IMG/VR virus record: IMGVR_UViG_3300025127_007454
Location: 1-22,128 of that record
Reading direction: 5' to 3' (one strand)
DNA length: 22,128 nucleotides
From: a virus
The notes beneath the pieces are model-generated. The model saw nothing but the letters and a program-made list of their open reading frames with translations, did not search any database and was not told the DNA's origin. Of the stretch, positions 21,513-22,128 are shown piece by piece. How positions within the stretch are numbered: position 1 is the stretch's first letter; every line of letters starts with the position of its first letter. Both the position numbers and the translations under genes were made by a program.

Positions 21513-21742
21513 GAAAACGGACTAAGGTATGGAAAATATTAAACGGCACTTACGAACAACAGACTCCGGCACAGAAAGCCGTGGAAAGATTGATATGTGC
21601 TATACAGCAAGAACTGGAATGGGACGACAGAGATTTAGCAACTTTTACAAAAATACAACATGGATATTTAGATTGGAGTGGAAATGTTAGAAAGCACGGA
21701 AAACCTAGAAAACATATTCGAAAACGCAGTCAGAGAAGCTGA
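21482..21742 (+). CDS. Small basic hypothetical protein
   Basis: The 86-residue ORF starts 31 nt before the end of the deformylase gene and overlaps the ClpA-like gene by 59 nt. The product is strongly basic at both ends (KSKIRKRTK, KPRKHIRKRSQR) with a helical middle (QKAVERLICAIQQELEWDD). It has no membrane segment or motif and does not look like ClpS, the usual ClpA adaptor. The Shine-Dalgarno signal is weak. The overlap with two better-supported genes lowers my confidence that it is translated. Confidence 0.45.
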   Translation: MANGKEKSKIRKRTKVWKILNGTYEQQTPAQKAVERLICAIQQELEWDDRDLATFTKIQHGYLDWSGNVRKHGKPRKHIRKRSQRS

Positions 21743-22128
21743 AAAAAGAAAACACGAATATGTGACCGTTGAGCATGTGTTACTGGCCTTGATCAAAGAC
21801 GAGTCCATAGGCACGACATTACATGACTTTAAAATAAATGTTAGTGCGTTGATAAGAGATATTGAAAATTATCTTGATACAAAATGTAATGATATCAAGT
21901 CCAAAGGTAAGGAACCAGTGACTCCTAGAAAAACAGCATCTTTGGAAAGACTCATGAATCGTGCATTCACGCAGGCACTATTCCAAGGAAGGCAAGATGT
22001 GTCTGCTACAGATATATTGATATCCATATTTTCAGAAAAGAAAAGTTATGCGGCGTTCTTCCTAAAGAAACACAATGTCAATAAACAAGATCTAATGGAT
22101 TTGGTCAGCACAGAAACAATTCTTGACG
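21684..22128 (+). CDS. clpA: ClpA-like AAA+ unfoldase, N-terminal part, cut by the window end
   Basis: GGAG (21675-21678) lies 5 nt before the ATG. The frame stays open for 148 residues to the last base, so the gene continues. The visible part is a Clp N-domain: NIFENAVREAEKRKHEYVTV (10-29), EHVLLALIKDES (30-41), RLMNRAFTQALFQGR (89-103), VSATDILISIFSEKKSYAAF (106-125), FLKKHNV. The IFSExxSxAAxxLxKH string is closer to ClpA (IFSEQESQAAYLLRKHEV) than to ClpC or ClpB. No AAA+ module is visible yet, so a stand-alone N-domain cannot be excluded. If complete it would unfold substrates for host or phage ClpP. It belongs to the dnaJ-def transcription unit. Confidence 0.82.
   Translation, partial: MLESTENLENIFENAVREAEKRKHEYVTVEHVLLALIKDESIGTTLHDFKINVSALIRDIENYLDTKCNDIKSKGKEPVTPRKTASLERLMNRAFTQALFQGRQDVSATDILISIFSEKKSYAAFFLKKHNVNKQDLMDLVSTETILD

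Noticed and set aside
1-22128. tRNA genes, CRISPR arrays, insertion sequences, integrase or attachment sites
   Set aside because: No cloverleaf-like sequence, spaced direct repeats, transposase or integrase motif was seen. A dedicated scan (tRNAscan, repeat finder) would be decisive.

Overview
The window looks like part of an AT-rich (by eye, not counted) genome of a marine T4-like myovirus, related to cyanophages or to the pelagiphages of SAR11. The reasons are a gp44-type clamp loader, T4-style late promoter elements (NATAAATA), serial tail-fibre or virion adhesin genes with the N-terminal motif NDGTGDxLRxAFxKIN, and the usual marine-phage accessory set: GroES-like co-chaperonin, peptide deformylase, 2OG-Fe(II) oxygenases, SNase and DUF1353. 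No photosynthesis gene is present here, so the host cannot be decided between a cyanobacterium and a heterotroph such as Pelagibacter.

Layout. Positions 1-8111 are a virion block: a 5'-truncated beta-repeat protein, three tandem paralogous fibre-like proteins, an 814-residue protein with four Ig-like repeats and a short fibre-like protein. Late elements precede most of these genes. Positions 8124-9935 hold small unassigned genes and a 173-residue protein that matches the part of bacterial DNA polymerase III alpha around the GRGS loop but stops before the catalytic aspartates. Positions 9953-13299 are an early-looking block: GroES-like co-chaperonin, ParB-like protein, UV damage endonuclease, two tiny overlapping peptides, clamp loader ATPase and an 87-residue unknown. 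A short minus-strand gene follows. Positions 13653-15843 carry two conserved-looking unknowns, an M15 peptidase (endolysin candidate) and an oxygenase-like protein. It converges on a minus-strand gene (15844-16722) that looks like a compact fold-type-I PLP aminotransferase. Positions 16767-19618 look like a lysis and envelope block: overlapping i-spanin and lipoprotein o-spanin, membrane proteins including a holin candidate, an SNase and a DUF1353 protein. Positions 19635-22128 hold a second oxygenase, DnaJ, peptide deformylase, a small unknown and the N-domain of a ClpA-like unfoldase running off the window.

Two things stand out. First, four genes (groES-like, uvsE, a 55-residue coiled-coil gene and dnaJ) have a sigma-70-type promoter whose -10 box lies 5-7 nt before the ATG, with no Shine-Dalgarno sequence. 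Three late genes have NATAAATA 6-8 nt before the ATG. This predicts leaderless or nearly leaderless mRNAs, whereas several virion genes have a 19-24 nt leader with a clear Shine-Dalgarno. Second, protein-quality-control genes (GroES-like, DnaJ, deformylase, ClpA-like) are unusually concentrated. All function calls come from reading motifs by eye; no database search was run.
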